A DNA stretch of 64,000 bases from Phyto melanocephala (taxonomy: Eukaryota > Arthropoda > Insecta > Diptera > Rhinophoridae): the NCBI GenBank assembly GCA_941918925.1, contig OW799235.1:22421201-22485200 (forward strand), in the 5' to 3' direction. The notes beneath the pieces are model-generated. The model worked only from the letters and a program-made list of their open reading frames with translations. It searched no databases and had not been told where the DNA came from. Shown piece by piece: positions 33,010 to 45,059 of the stretch (the stretch's first letter is position 1; the number at the start of each line of letters is the position of its first letter). A program made the position numbers and the translations under genes.

Positions 33010-34650
33010 TATGATTAGAGTAGTCTTTTGAGCGACGTCTATCGAGTAATCTCTCCATGTGTTGGTTGAAATCAACTTTTAAAAGCTACATTTGTACCTA
33101 TGTATTTGGTATCAGTCTTTTGAAAATATTCAGAAATAAATCACTATTGGAAAACTTTACAAATGCCACAGTTGATTAAAAATTTATTCCTTTTTAAATA
33201 TTGTTTTTAAATACACATAACTAAGTGAAAATTCAAAATCTAAGATGGTGTCAAATATATATGAACCAAATATAGTTAATTAAAAATTAATCACCTCCAG
33301 CTTCCTTATAAAGATATACAAAGGGGGCCAAAATAAAATCACTCTATTGTAATATGATCTAATTCTGGCAAATGGCGGCCAATGTCAAATCTGTTTTGAC
33401 ATTTGTGAACTAGACAGATGTAAATTATAAGTGAACAAGCCATGAAACGATACACCCCCCAAAAACGCAGAATAATCGTCTCGAGCCCGCAGTGGACGAT
33501 TTTTTTTTCAAAATCATAATGAGCAATGGTTGTCATTTCCACCTCAGCAAGTACGTGAACAAGCATAACTATCGGTTCTGGGGCACCGAAAATCCACGAG
33601 TAATGCACAGGAGCCATTATCAAAGTGACTGCATGGTGCGCTGTTCACACTGGAGGGCCATACGAGGACGCCGCTGGTCAAACGAAAACAGTGGACGGTG
33701 CGCGCTATAGGGCCAAGTTTTTTCTGCCGAAATGGAACGAATTAAGACTGGAGGTGTGGTTCCAACAGCACGGAGCAATGGTACACACTGCACAAGCCAT
33801 AACCGATATTCTAAATTCGGCTTTTCCGGGTCGCCTCTTCTCTCCTTTTGACGATTTACATTGTCCGGCACGATCGGCCGATTTAACCGTTCCAGACTTT
33901 TTTGTGCGGTTTTTTGAAGTCTCATGTTTAAGTGGACAAGCCTGAGACCATGGAAGCCCTCAAGGACAACATTCGACAAGAGTGCGAGAATCTGTCGCCC
34001 GACGTTCTCGCCGAAGTGATAAAAAATGCCAAAAAACGAGCCTGTATAACAATTGTGACGGCGTTGTCATCTTCTCGACTTGACCAATAAAATTCTAAAG
34101 TTTCAAATAAACATAATCAAAAAACAGAATCGAAGTTTTTCATTAAGAAAAAAAGCGAGAGCCAAACAACATCGGATGACTTGTTTTGGCCCAACTTGTA
34201 TATACAAAACTAAAGGTTTGTCTAACAGAATACAGTAAAGCATCAATATAGTAATTGCAAATGTATCCACCTTAAAATCTCTTAAAGTTGTCAAATAAAA
34301 GGGCTTCACTAGTAGGAAACAGTAAAGCATGAAAAATACAAGAGAACATGCAAAACAAAATGGCGGATATATGTGTATTAACTTTGAATAGAAAGGGCTT
34401 AAATATGCAATGAATCGTTTTTAAATTAAAAATCTAAAATAGAAGATTTATGGTTATTTTAACCTATTCACAATATATATTGAATAAAAGGGTTTGACAA
34501 AGCAAATGACAAGATGTCGTCCAAAATCGAATGGCGGTATTTATTACGGCTTGTCTTGTAAAATACTGCACTTAATGAAAATATTTCAAATTTAAAATTG
34601 CGTCCGTTAAAAAATGGCGTCTTTTAGAGTTTGTGCAGTAAATATATTAA
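33010..34650 (+). mobile_element. Remnant of a TATACCCTT-subfamily DINE, interrupted by a mariner
   Basis: 33030-33080 carries the CTCTCCATGTGTTGGTTGAAA module. 34203-34640 carries TCAAATAAAAGGGCTT, GTAGGAAACAGTAAAG and AAAATGGCGG words that mirror the complementary repeats of the copies at 35939 and 51471. No intact termini remain. Confidence 0.5.
33317..34202 (+). mobile_element. mariner-family element relic
   Basis: Ends TACAAAGGGGGCCAAAATA and TTTTGGCCCAACTTGTA are imperfect inverted repeats next to TA. Coding pieces: TPQKRRIIV near the start, CHFHLSKYVNKHNYRFWG, WCAVHTGGPY, VDGARYRAKFF, VWFQQHGAMVHTAQAI (Asp of QQDGA changed to His), and SADLTVPDFFVRFF. The 886-bp length and several frameshifts show it is inactive. 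It sits inside a DINE remnant. Confidence 0.75.
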
Positions 34651-35938
34651 ATCGGAAATGAAGGCAACGATACAATGATTTTGACGCGCCTACATGATGG
34701 TGGTGCGTTTTAAACAACACGGGCGACTGTAGCATTTTTACTAGGTTTTAAATTTTAATTTTTTTTAAGCTCCACTTTTGGTTCCTTTACTTATGTTTAT
34801 TACGTGTTCTGTTTTACTTGCTTTATTTATTTACCTGTTTAAAGCAAATTCTAGAAAATATTCCCTTATACTCCAGAAAAGTCAAGGTTTATTTTCTGGT
34901 AAAAACCCTGCTGAGGCAAATTCCTTCTAATTTTTGTATATATTTAACTTGAGTTTTTGTAATATATTTCATATATGGGATAGGATATACGCATGTAAGA
35001 ACTCATCTAGCTCATATGGGACTCATTTTGGAAATGTTTTGCGTTTGTGCGTATTAAATACGAAAATAAACATGGACACTACTAAAGTACCTTGGAGATT
35101 AGTTACTTAATCGTGATCTCTTCCGCCTTGCAAAAGGGTCTCCAATAGTTTCTGTTCTGTATGAAATTTTTGACTCTTTTATACATTGGGCCAATTCAAA
35201 GTGGTTGCATATCAGTCATATTTGTACTATTTCATATTATTTTATGCATGCATAAAATTTTTGTTAGTAATTTCCATACAAAAAAAAATAATAATAAGAC
35301 TTTACACATTTGTTTCCTATGTATAAGAAATTGTTTTTGTCATATTTTTAACCATACTGTCTCTCGGAGAGAATTCCTTCGCTTATCACCTTTCAGAGAG
35401 AATATTTTCTATTTTCTTCTTTCCTGTATACATACAATTTGTAACAGCGTCATCTCTTTGTCTTCTTTCTTGTATTTAATACATAATTTGTTAACAAAAG
35501 GTATTCAAAGTCACATATGAGAGTCTACTTTGAATTATCCTATTGATTCTTATTAGGTTAATATTCTCTTTCCTCTATAATGGGTTCCATTTACGCTTTG
35601 TTTTGTAAACATGTTTAAGGTCTACTATTCAAATCGAGGGGCCAGATCATCTAACCTCAGAAATCTCCGTTATGTTTGTCACTTCCTTCACTTCTTTTTT
35701 AGATATACAACCAACTTTGCATATAAATTTAATATCCCTTTCCTGATTGAAGCTTTTCCTTGGGGTCGTGCGATCTTAAACCCGCAAGCGTATGTGAATG
35801 TCTAAAGTGCCTTAGAGTTAATTAAAGCTTAGAGGAAATTTCGATGGTAATTAATTGGGTTCTAAGTCTAACAAAATAATAAATTGTGCTTATGGTTTAA
35901 TTCCTAACAAAAACTCAATTTACGAAAAAAATTAGCTG
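34651..35938. other. Unassigned AT-rich DNA
   Basis: An open frame of about 119 codons at 35161-35520 has hydrophobic, low-information content and no family resemblance; not called as a gene. Confidence 0.5.
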
Positions 35939-36767
35939 AAACAAGTAAGAGTGCTATATTCGACCGTGCCAAATGTGATAATACCCTTCACCATCATGTA
36001 CATAGGTATAATCCTACATCATACCTCAACCTATATATCATGTTAAACGCCATTTTTCTTTATTATTTTCGACTCCATCCTCGATTTTGAATTTTTACGT
36101 TGTTAACTGTATTCTACTAGTCAAGCCCTTTAATTTGATACCCATATTGAAGGGGTTAAAATAAATTGTTTCGCCATTTTGTTTAAAACGCCATCTTGGA
36201 TTTTACATTTTTTTAATAATTTTATGTATTCAACTGGTCAAGCCCTTTCATTTGATACCAATATTGAGCAACATTTTAAAATACCAGATCTGACCCATAC
36301 CAAAATAAATTTTGCGCGATTTTGCAGTGGCGGCCAACATGAATTCTAATTTTTTTATAGTGCTTGTACTACGCTAGTCAAGTCCTTTTAGATGAAAACT
36401 CTCTCTGTTGTCTAGAAGCTGAAAAAAATTGATATTAGTTTGTTAATTTTCGGAATATATATTTTTCACAAAAAAAGTTTTGCCTCTAACTTTATCGATT
36501 AGAGCCCGCTTTATCCAAAATTGTTCACGAATATATCTAGAGGCATATTATATCCACAAATAGTAGCAAAGGTACCCATAAATTATTCTATGACTGAAAA
36601 AATTTTAATTTTGGTGGTAAAAATATTGGCAAAAACAGAGGCAAACGCGTTTATTTGCTTATATCTCAGAAATTTATTAGGCGATTTTGCTGAATTTCAA
36701 ATTTTAGAAATAACAAACGGAATGACAAAGCTATATATACCCTTTTGCACCACATGTGAAGGGTATA
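35939..36767 (-). mobile_element. DINE-1-like element, TATACCCTT subfamily
   Basis: The minus-strand start TATACCCTTCACATGTGGTG (36767) folds with TGCAAAAGGGTATATATAG; the 3' end is GGGTATTATCACATTTGGC, a decayed stem-loop and AGCACTCTTACTTGTTT at 35939. Internal repeats of about 130 bp carry CAAGCCCTTTCATTTGATAC. 829 bp, non-coding. Confidence 0.75.
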
Positions 36768-37264
36768 AAAACTAAAAACAGTACCTTTCTACCTACAACT
36801 TGACATCTTAACCCATTTTAAACCAACGGTTTCATTGAAGGCAAGCTTACAAACAGGGACCCAAATAAGTTTTTTCCATCCTCCAAATAGGGACTCAAAA
36901 AAATATATACTTAGCAATAAATAGGTATCTGAATTGAATGACTTAATTAACAAAATAATATTATTGCCTTAAAGAAGTTTATCAAAACTTTAAAGGGCAG
37001 ATATTTGGTTTGTTTATTCTGCGGTGGGTTTAATTAAAATTCAACAATAAGTGATAATTTTGAGATATCAGTTTACTAATGCACTAATTCGCCATTATTG
37101 CCAAATACATTACTACTTATACTTTGAAGGAGTTATGCATAATGATAGACTGTGATCTAACTAACGAGCTGTTATCTTTGCCTTATGAAAATTTTTCCCT
37201 TAAAATAGTTAGCAGTTTGTTAGTAAGCACACGGTTTGTTATTATGCATAACGGCGTAAGAGTG
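36768..37264. other. Unassigned DNA
   Basis: No supported feature. Confidence 0.45.
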
Positions 37265-37496
37265 TTAAACGAAATGCAAATTATAAAAAGTTATCTGAAT
37301 TTCTTATTACAAATTTCTTCATAAATAATTGTATTGTGTGTGTGTCTAAGCTAAAGTCTAAAAGTTTGGAATTTATGTATCAGATTATAAATCAAGTCAC
37401 TATTAAAACTCTTCTTATTAAGACATACAATGTGCAGTCATTGAAAAGTATGTTGTTCAGTAAAAGCAAGTCGTTACCTAGTTTTTGCTGGGTTCT
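37265..37496 (+). repeat. Dispersed repeat ending AGTTTTTGCTGGG, copy 1
   Basis: Shares AATTATAAAAAGTT.TCTGAAT, TATTAAG.CA..C and GTCGTTACCTAGTTTTTGCT with 50634-50848 and, inverted, 43434-43660. No coding. Confidence 0.55.
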
Positions 37497-38585
37497 TTAA
37501 AAATGCGAGTTTTTCTGCATATAAAATAAAAAGCCACCTAAAATTGAAATTTTTCTAAACTACCAAAAAAAAGTTTGAAATATCTTTTAACTTCAGATTT
37601 CTGCAAGCTACTTTAACAATTAAAGCATTTTATTTAAATGACGTTGCAAATATTTGCTTGTCACATGTCAGAAAAATGTAATCAAAATTTGTCTACACAA
37701 TTCCCTGACTTAATTACTTAAAAAAAAGTTAATGTTTGACAATGACAACAATTACTGCTAAAATAATGTTTCTAAGGTACAAAAATTGCATATTCATGTT
37801 GGTTCTTTTTGCAAAAATACATATTGCAAATAAACAATGTGTTTTTCTTTCGTATTTAATTGAAGTCACCTTCCATTGAGATCAGTGTTGGCTCAACCAC
37901 CTTTTGAAACATACCACCACCCTACCAAATGGCATTGTTGTGGCTAGTGCAGCTGGCCGGAGTACAAAAATAAACACCTGATTGTAAAAATATTAATTAT
38001 TTATAATAAAACTGAGTGAAACAAAGAAAAGTCATAAAACATAGAATTGTAAAATACCACAAATACATTATTTCGAATACCGTAAATAATAAACACTAAA
38101 TTGTCAGTCTTGCTAAAATTAGTGCAGAGAGGGGAGTTACATAGAGTACATGGGCATGGCTGTGTGTGTTTTATACGTAGTAATGTATTTAAGAAAAATA
38201 CTAGAAAATATAATAAATGAAGAATAACACTTGTCCTGTTTATTAGACTACATAAAAATAATTTTCAAGAGACATTGAACTTACAGCTGTAGTTTCGGTC
38301 ACTGTTAGTTTTGTTATGGCTCTTGTTAATATTATCAACTAATGTGGTCACATTAGCAACACAATTAACAACAATAAAGGTTCTAAAGAACATTTGCAAT
38401 AAATAAAAGAAATAATTGTTTCAAATTGCATTTTGTACCCTCGTCGCTTTGCAGCAGCAATTAGGGGTGAAATTCAGAATAACAAAATGTTTAACCACAA
38501 CATAATCGTCAGCAGTATAATTGTAGTATAGATTTTGCGTGCTACTGCTGAGTTTTTCAAAAAGGGCTTGCCAATGTTGGAAAAA
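37497..38585. other. Unassigned DNA
   Basis: No supported feature. Confidence 0.45.
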
Positions 38586-41015
38586 AAAACAAGTAAGAGC
38601 ACTATATTCGGCTGTGCCGAATCTTTTATACCCACCACCAATTTTATGTACACTTAAAGCACAATATTTATTATTTTGTTAATCGCTATGGAATAATCTC
38701 TTTATAATAAAATATGTATTACTTTCTTTGTAGAGGGTGGTTAAATTTTAAGGTCCCATGTTGAAGGTGAACTACAGCTAGTCTTTAAATTTTTTTTCTG
38801 CATTTCATTTGACATTTCTCAATCTCAAACTTACTCAATTTGATCCGTGGAAAGATACGCAAATGAGCAACGCTTTAAAGTTATTCAGGTTTTTTATGAA
38901 AATGGGCGTTCAAATCAAAATGCATTTTGTGCACTTCGTAATTCTTTTGATCAACATAATCGTTCAAATTCGTCCACAATCGGGAAAATTGTAAAAAATA
39001 TTTAAATTTCTGCAAAACGGGTCTGTATAAAATGTTAGAAAATCTGTGAATGCCTTCTTAGTTCGTTGAATGGGAACCATTGCTGTTTTTTGCGATAGTG
39101 TGGCAAAAGAGCAGTCAACCTCGACTCATCATCGTGCCCAACAATTGAGCATCAACATTGTCATTGAAAATTTGGACCATCAGATAGAGGAGTGGCGCCA
39201 AGGATGGGGGGGGGCCATTTGGCCGATATTTTGTTAAATACATAATTGAACCGTACAAATATTTTCATTACAAAAAAAAAATAATAATAATTTCCTAAAT
39301 AATTTGTTTTTTATTTAAATTCAACATCAGCCCTTAAAATTTAACCACCCTTTATAACTTCGATATGCTACTAAAATGCTTTTGTAAATGTAGTCTTTCA
39401 ATGAAAGTGGGCATTAAAGTAGGTGTGTCAATAAAGTTTCTGCTAATAAACACAACTTAGATATTTCAATATTGTCCTTTATTTTCCCAAAAACTTTGTC
39501 AATAGAGAAATTACATGAATTTAAGATAAACCGTTATATGGCAGGTAGGCGTTAAAGTGGGAGTGTCACCTAAACTAAGAAGGATTACGTAGCAAATTTG
39601 ATCATCATACCTCTAATTTTGGCGGTTTTATGAGCTTTTAAATTTCATTAACGGTAGATAGCGTGAAAAGTGGGCGTTATAGTAGGCGTGTCAGTGTTGG
39701 TTTTGCTAATGAGTACATTTTAGATGTTTCAATATAGCCCTTTATTATTCCAAAATCGTTTTTAATAGAGAAATTATATGAATTTTAGGTAAAACGTTAT
39801 ATGGGAGGTGAGCGTAAAAGTGGGCGTGGCACCTTAATTTTTTGGCACAATAATGACATTGCCTAGGGGGATATACGTAGCAAATTTGATCATCATTCAT
39901 CTAATTTTGGCGGTTTTATGAGCTTTTAAATTTCATTAACGGTAGATAACGTGGAAAGTGGGCGTTATAGTAGGCGTGTCAAAGTTATTTTTACGAATGA
40001 GTACATTTTAGGTGTTTCAATATAGCCCTTTATTATTCAAAAATCTTTATTAATAGAAAAATTATATGAATTTTAGCTAAAACGTTATATGGGAGGTGGG
40101 CGTAAAAGTGAGCGTGGCACCTTAATTTTCTGGCACAGTAATGACATTGCCTAGGGGGACTTACTTAGCAAATTTGATCATCATACCTCTTTTTTTGGCG
40201 GTTTTATGAGCTTTTAAATTTCATTAACGGTAGATAACGTTAAAAGTGGGCGTTATAGTAGGCGTGTTAAAGTTATTTTTGTGAATGAGTACAACTTAGG
40301 TGTTTCAATATAGCCCTTTATTATTCCAAAATCGTTATTCGTAGAGAAATTATATGAATTTTAGGTAAAACGTTATATGGGAGGTGGGCGTTAAAGTGGG
40401 CGTGGCACATTGATTTTCGGTCATAACAAAGCCTCTCACCAAAAAACATAGTGTGCAAAATTTCAGAGTCGTACATCCAATTTTGTTGCTTTTATGACGT
40501 TTTTGTTTTTAAATATACGGAAAAATACACTGTGCGGTATAAATTTTCGTACATTTTGATCGATAACTCCTTTCCTAATGATTTAGATAATTTTCAAGGA
40601 ATACTATTGTTTTGAATCAGAAAACATATATTCGAAGTTTCATGAGTCTACGTTAATGCGTTTGGACACAATTCCATTTTATTCGATGTTCGAAGGACAC
40701 GGTTTTTTCGACCTACTCTTGCTTTTCGAGCTATAAATCTCTTCCAGATATTCCGATTTAGCCCATTTTCAATACCAAACAAGCCTTGTCTATAAGAAAG
40801 ATTCTGGCAAAATTTGAGCCCCCTAGCTTTTTTGGTGCGACCTCTATCGTGCTTTCAACAGACGGACAGACGGACGGACATAGGTAGATAGTCATCAAAT
40901 CAAACCCTGATTCAGAATATATATACTTTATGGGGTCTAAAATGGATATTTCGATGTGTTACAAGCGGAATGACAAAATGAATATACCCCCACCATTTTT
41001 TTGGTGGCGGGTATA
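38586..41015 (-). mobile_element. DINE-1-like Helentron copy D
   Basis: Intact stem-loop 3' end (AACAAGTAAGAGCACTATAT, TTCGGCTGTGCCGAA on the plus strand at about 38588-38622) and 5' end GGTGGCGGGTATA at 41015. Three internal units of about 285 bp begin near 39640, 39930 and 40215. Contains the mariner MITE at the same site as A, B and E. Confidence 0.85.
38733..39352 (+). mobile_element. mariner-derived MITE in DINE copy D
   Basis: GAGGGTGGTTAAATTTTAAG at left and CTTAAAATTTAACCACCC at right, flanked by TA at 38731-38732 and 39353-39354. N-terminal transposase relic: YANEQRFKVIQVFYENGRS-like frame, SSTIGKIVK, then VAKEQSTSTHHRAQQLSI. 620 bp. Confidence 0.8.
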
Positions 41016-41028
41016 ATTATGTAATATT

Positions 41029-42412
41029 GGGTGGCATTATGGATTTCGCACGGAATGGACAATTCAATGAAAAGAAATATCGATCGGTATGCACGTTACA
41101 ATTATTCATTTCTGCTGTATAAGTTTTCCGTGAAATCGATTTAATATGCCTGTTTTAATTCAGTCTGAGTTGCTATTGTGTCAGTTCTTGGTAAACAAAC
41201 AAAAAAAATTAAAATTTTTGAATTTAAAAATACTACGTGAAATAAATATGTATGTATGTACATATATGTTTGTTAAATATCTAAAAAATATAAACCATTA
41301 ATATGGATACAATAGCCTTTTTTGAGGATAGTAGTGACGATGATTGCCTCGACATTCGGGTACAAAGAAGAGTTTTGCGCTATAAATCTAAAGATGTGTT
41401 GCAGGTGAATGAAAGACAGTAAGTTTAAATGAAGAAATTTAAATAAAATTTTATACAAATTTTAATTTTACTGGTTTCAGAAAAAATTTTGTTTAAATAA
41501 GGCGTCATTCACATAAATATATTTTGTCTAAGCTACAGTCTGCAAGTTCAGGAAGTGGTCGTCAAGGAGCACTTTCTGCAAAAGATAAACTTTCGGCTTG
41601 TTTAAGGTTTTTTGCAGGAGGAAACTACCAGCATAGTATTGCCAAAAAAATTAATGTCGACGTAGCACAAGCAACGTTTTCCATCGGGCTGTCTGATGTA
41701 CTAAGAAAACTAGAGAATTTATTGTGCAGCAAATGGATTCGGTTGAGGAGAGAACAGCAAAAATGGCCTTCTATGAAAGCTGTGTAATTTCAAATGTGGT
41801 TATGGCTGTGGATTGTACTCACGTTTAAATTATTGCTCTAAATAGCGATAAGAACCTTTTATAATCGTAAAGGATACTATAGTATAAATATTATGATTGT
41901 GAGTAAGCTTTTATTAAATAATAGTCCTGTAAAAAATTTTTCTTATATTAAATATTTTACATTTACATGTACATATGTATTTATGTATGTGATCATAACC
42001 AGAAAATAAGATATGAGTCATCGCAATATTCAGAAAGTTGTCACGATTCCCACATATGAGAAGTGAACACTGCAAAAAATTTCCTACAATCAATACAAAG
42101 CCGTAGAAGAAATTCGCTCTTTTTTTCTTTTATTCCTATAAAATATTTTTCATAAATAAAACGAAAAAAAGATATATGTACATACATATCAAAAATGGTT
42201 CTTACATTTTTCTTTCGCTATAAATTTTAAATGTACGCAAAATGAAGGAAAATATCTATATTGCGGAATCAATAATATGGCAATGCCATCACGGTAGAGT
42301 TGATACCGCACCAACAGAATGATACCGCAGCAACGGAATCAATATTTTCAAATTCTGCTTTCGCACAGAATCTGCTTAAAGGAATTGCGGAACGGAATCA
42401 ATAATTTAACCC
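41029..42412 (+). mobile_element. PIF/Harbinger element relic
   Basis: Imperfect inverted ends GGGTGGCATTATGGATTTC (left) and GATTCCGTTCCGCAAT-containing right end (complement near 42380-42412, ending ACCC). ATT occurs on both sides (41026-41028, 42413-42415). The interior carries Harbinger transposase pieces. It lies 13 bp from the 5' end of DINE copy D. Confidence 0.65.
41304..41925 (+). pseudogene. Harbinger transposase relic with conserved intron
   Basis: Met at 41304 reads MDTIAFFEDSSDDDCLDIRV, the acidic N-terminus typical of Harbinger transposases. A GTAAGT donor at about 41419 and a TTTCAG acceptor at about 41480 mark a short intron. Downstream: LSAKDKLSACLRFFAGGNYQ, VLRKLENLLCSKWI, FYESCVISNVVMAVDCTHV (first DDE Asp in the AVD box, Gly changed to Cys) and NRKGYYSINIMIV-like wording to about 41925. 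Stops interrupt several places, and the second Asp and the Glu regions are missing. Confidence 0.75.
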
Positions 42413-43433
42413 ATTATATTTAAGTAACAACCGTGCCTTCCCATGACGTCATCGAACCAGAAATTGGATTTAACTACCCTACAAGAAATGAATGACTGAA
42501 ACTAATACACACAAACTATTTGTACTAACACATTTGCAACAATTTTATATTGAATTGCTGTTACCGAAAAAAAAATGCATAAGCGAGAGTGAGACAGCTA
42601 AGCTGTGTTGAATTCTTGACGTTCAAAACAAAAAATTTTTGTAAAATAGTATTAAATTTTTTACATTAAAATAATAAATATATCTTAAATTAGTTTTTCA
42701 ATAATTGGGATTTTTTGACGAGTCTTCGCAGAAAATACACAAGAAGTAAATGGTAAGTAGAAGAAGGAGCAGAATTATATTTATTTATCCACATTTTCAA
42801 TTTTTTAGTAATCCAAGCCGTAATACAAAGGACGCCTTTATCATGCACAAGGATTTAAATGAGCCGCCCGGAATCATCGACCATAAAATTATATAAATAC
42901 GAAATATAAAATATAATAATTAATTTAAAAAATTAAAATTGTGTTTTATTAAAATATGTATGCCCGTCAGCTTTGACCAGTATATTCATCAAATATGATT
43001 TGTCAACTATGACTGGTATATATATCAGGTGTGATTAGTCAAGTGTGACTGATATTTACATCATTGCTGATTAGCAAACAGCAGTGGAGTGAGCAGTTCA
43101 AATATATATTCAATAGTCGATATAACTCATAAGTTAAAGGGAGATGCAAAATCACACGTACACAAAAGTTTCCATCAATTTTTTCATTTTGCCCTTAATA
43201 ACTTGATAGAAACTTTTGACCGATATATCCATCCTAGTGCCAGTTATATGACCGGTCAAATGACTGTCACTGTTCTTGTAGGGTAGTTCGAGTAATGTCA
43301 AGTTTGAGGCAATTAGTTAAGTTCAACTTGAAAAAACTCAGACAGAAAAGTATCTAAAGCGTTTTATTGCATAATCATTTATTCATTATTGCTTTCTCGA
43401 AAGTTAAGCTTTGGAATTTCTAGTACAATGCCA
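42413..43433. other. Unassigned DNA
   Basis: Irregular short repeats of a TGACTGGTATATAT-like word around 42970-43060 and 43220-43260; no gene. Confidence 0.45.
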
Positions 43434-44057
43434 GCAAAAACTAGGTAATGACTTGCTCTTACTAAACAACATACTTCTTAATGACTTTTACTTATCGTCT
43501 GGCTTACTAAGAAGTATTTTTGTAACGACTTGATTTATGTGATACGTAAGTACTTATTTTTAGAAATTTTCTTAGATACCCACAGAATGCAATTTCTTAT
43601 TGCGTAATTTGTTAAAAAGCCATTCAAATACATAACTTTTTATAATTCTCATTAAGGTAAACAAGTAATAATTATTTTGACAACAGCGGCAAAGCATTTC
43701 ATTAACAAAGTGATGACTAGTCGATTTTCACTGATTTTTTTAGATTTTAAATTAACGTATCTTAGAGTAATCGTACCGAATTTTCGTCCTAAAAAGAACC
43801 GAACGACTTCTGTAAGTCCTTAATAGTGATGGGTTATTTAGGTTATTAAAATCAAGTACTTATTTAAGTCTCTATTTATAAGCGACCGTAATAAGTACTT
43901 ATACGAGTCACTATTTGTAAGCGAGCGTGGTAAGTACTTGCCTCCAATGACTTCGCCGTGTTAAAATAATGAGTTGAGATGCCAAATTGTAAGTAGTGAA
44001 AAACTGCTTTCTAGTACTTTAAACTCATTATTTTGTAATGTGTTATTTTGCTGGGAT
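43434..44057. repeat. Dispersed repeat / possible MITE with CCAGCAAAA ends
   Basis: Left end CCAGCAAAAACTAGGTAATG, right end TTATTTTGCTGGG. The left part is an inverted copy of 37265-37496 and 50634-50848; the right part (43848-44056) matches 50402-50620 in direct orientation (GACTTCGCCGTGTTAAAAT / GAAATCGCCGTGCTAAAAT). Confidence 0.5.
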
Positions 44058-44099
44058 ATTAGCATTCAATATTTTGTTTTTATTCTACTGATTATATAA

Positions 44100-44275
44100 A
44101 AAACAAAATTTATTTGACAGCAATAACGTGTACATTTAAAACTTGCTGTTGTACAATTTGCGTAAATACAGAATCGATTTACGTAAAAAAAAAACAAAAA
44201 AACAATGTGGAGTAAATACCAAATCGAATTACGTAAAAGAAAAATAAACAATGTTGTATAATGTGTAGCCATATA
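44100..44275 (-). repeat. Partial copy of the CCCTGCATA repeat
   Basis: ACGTGTACATTTAAAACTTG and AATACAGAATCGATTTACGT resemble 54745-54865 and 2011-2273; the last module is duplicated (44160-44190 and 44215-44240). Confidence 0.45.
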
Positions 44276-44559
44276 GTATTTTTCTGTTATATTATAACTT
44301 GACGTAAGTTAGCTATATAATTGTCAACTTATTAAATACATACATATGTATGTGTGTATATTTATGTACATACTTCTTACGGCCATGTTAGATTTACACA
44401 AGGAAATAATGTTTTTGATGATTAATTGTTATCTTTAAGGTTATTTGGGACGCTGAATCCAAATCTTGTAATGAAACCTTAAATATTTTTACATTAGAAA
44501 TGATACTACCGACATTTTTTTATTACAATGTTGTATTTTTACGGAAATTGGTACCCAAA

Positions 44560-45030
44560 GGTAGTTAAAAAAAATAATATTAGCCTTGTGCGGCCATGGT
44601 ACCGCCTACTTTTAAAATTATTCAATTGATATTTGAATTCAACAAAGATCATCCATTACAGATTATATGTCCTTATAGAAATTATTTGAATTTGAGATAA
44701 GACGTTCTGTAGAAGGTGGCCGTCAAAGGGGATGTGTCACCTTAATTTTTAAATATTAAGCATAATACATAGGAGTAACTAAATTTACCAGAAAGATATA
44801 GATGCGAAATGTCATCCTGAAGTATACACAATTCTGTCGATTTTCTGAGGTTTTTGAATTTTATTAACAGTGAAGGCGTGCCAAAATAATTTCTACTAAT
44901 AAAATCAACTGATATATATATGTTGAGCGAACTTTTGTAGTAAAAAATATTATGAGACGAAACTTTTCTAGAAAATCTGGACATCTTGTGGTCACAATAG
45001 AGATAAGATCTGCATGCTTTAGAATATTTC
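44560..45030 (-). mobile_element. Decayed DINE-1-like internal fragment
   Basis: Words such as AAATTATTTGAATTTGAGAT, GTCACCTTAATTTT and GTTTTTGAATTTTATTAACA match the DINE internal unit at low identity; termini absent. Confidence 0.45.
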
Positions 45031-45059
45031 AATCTACCACTGTTTGTGCCAAATGATAA

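Noticed and set aside
35161..35520. 119-codon hydrophobic open frame
   Set aside because: No promoter, domain or flanking exon evidence; T-rich composition gives such frames by chance.
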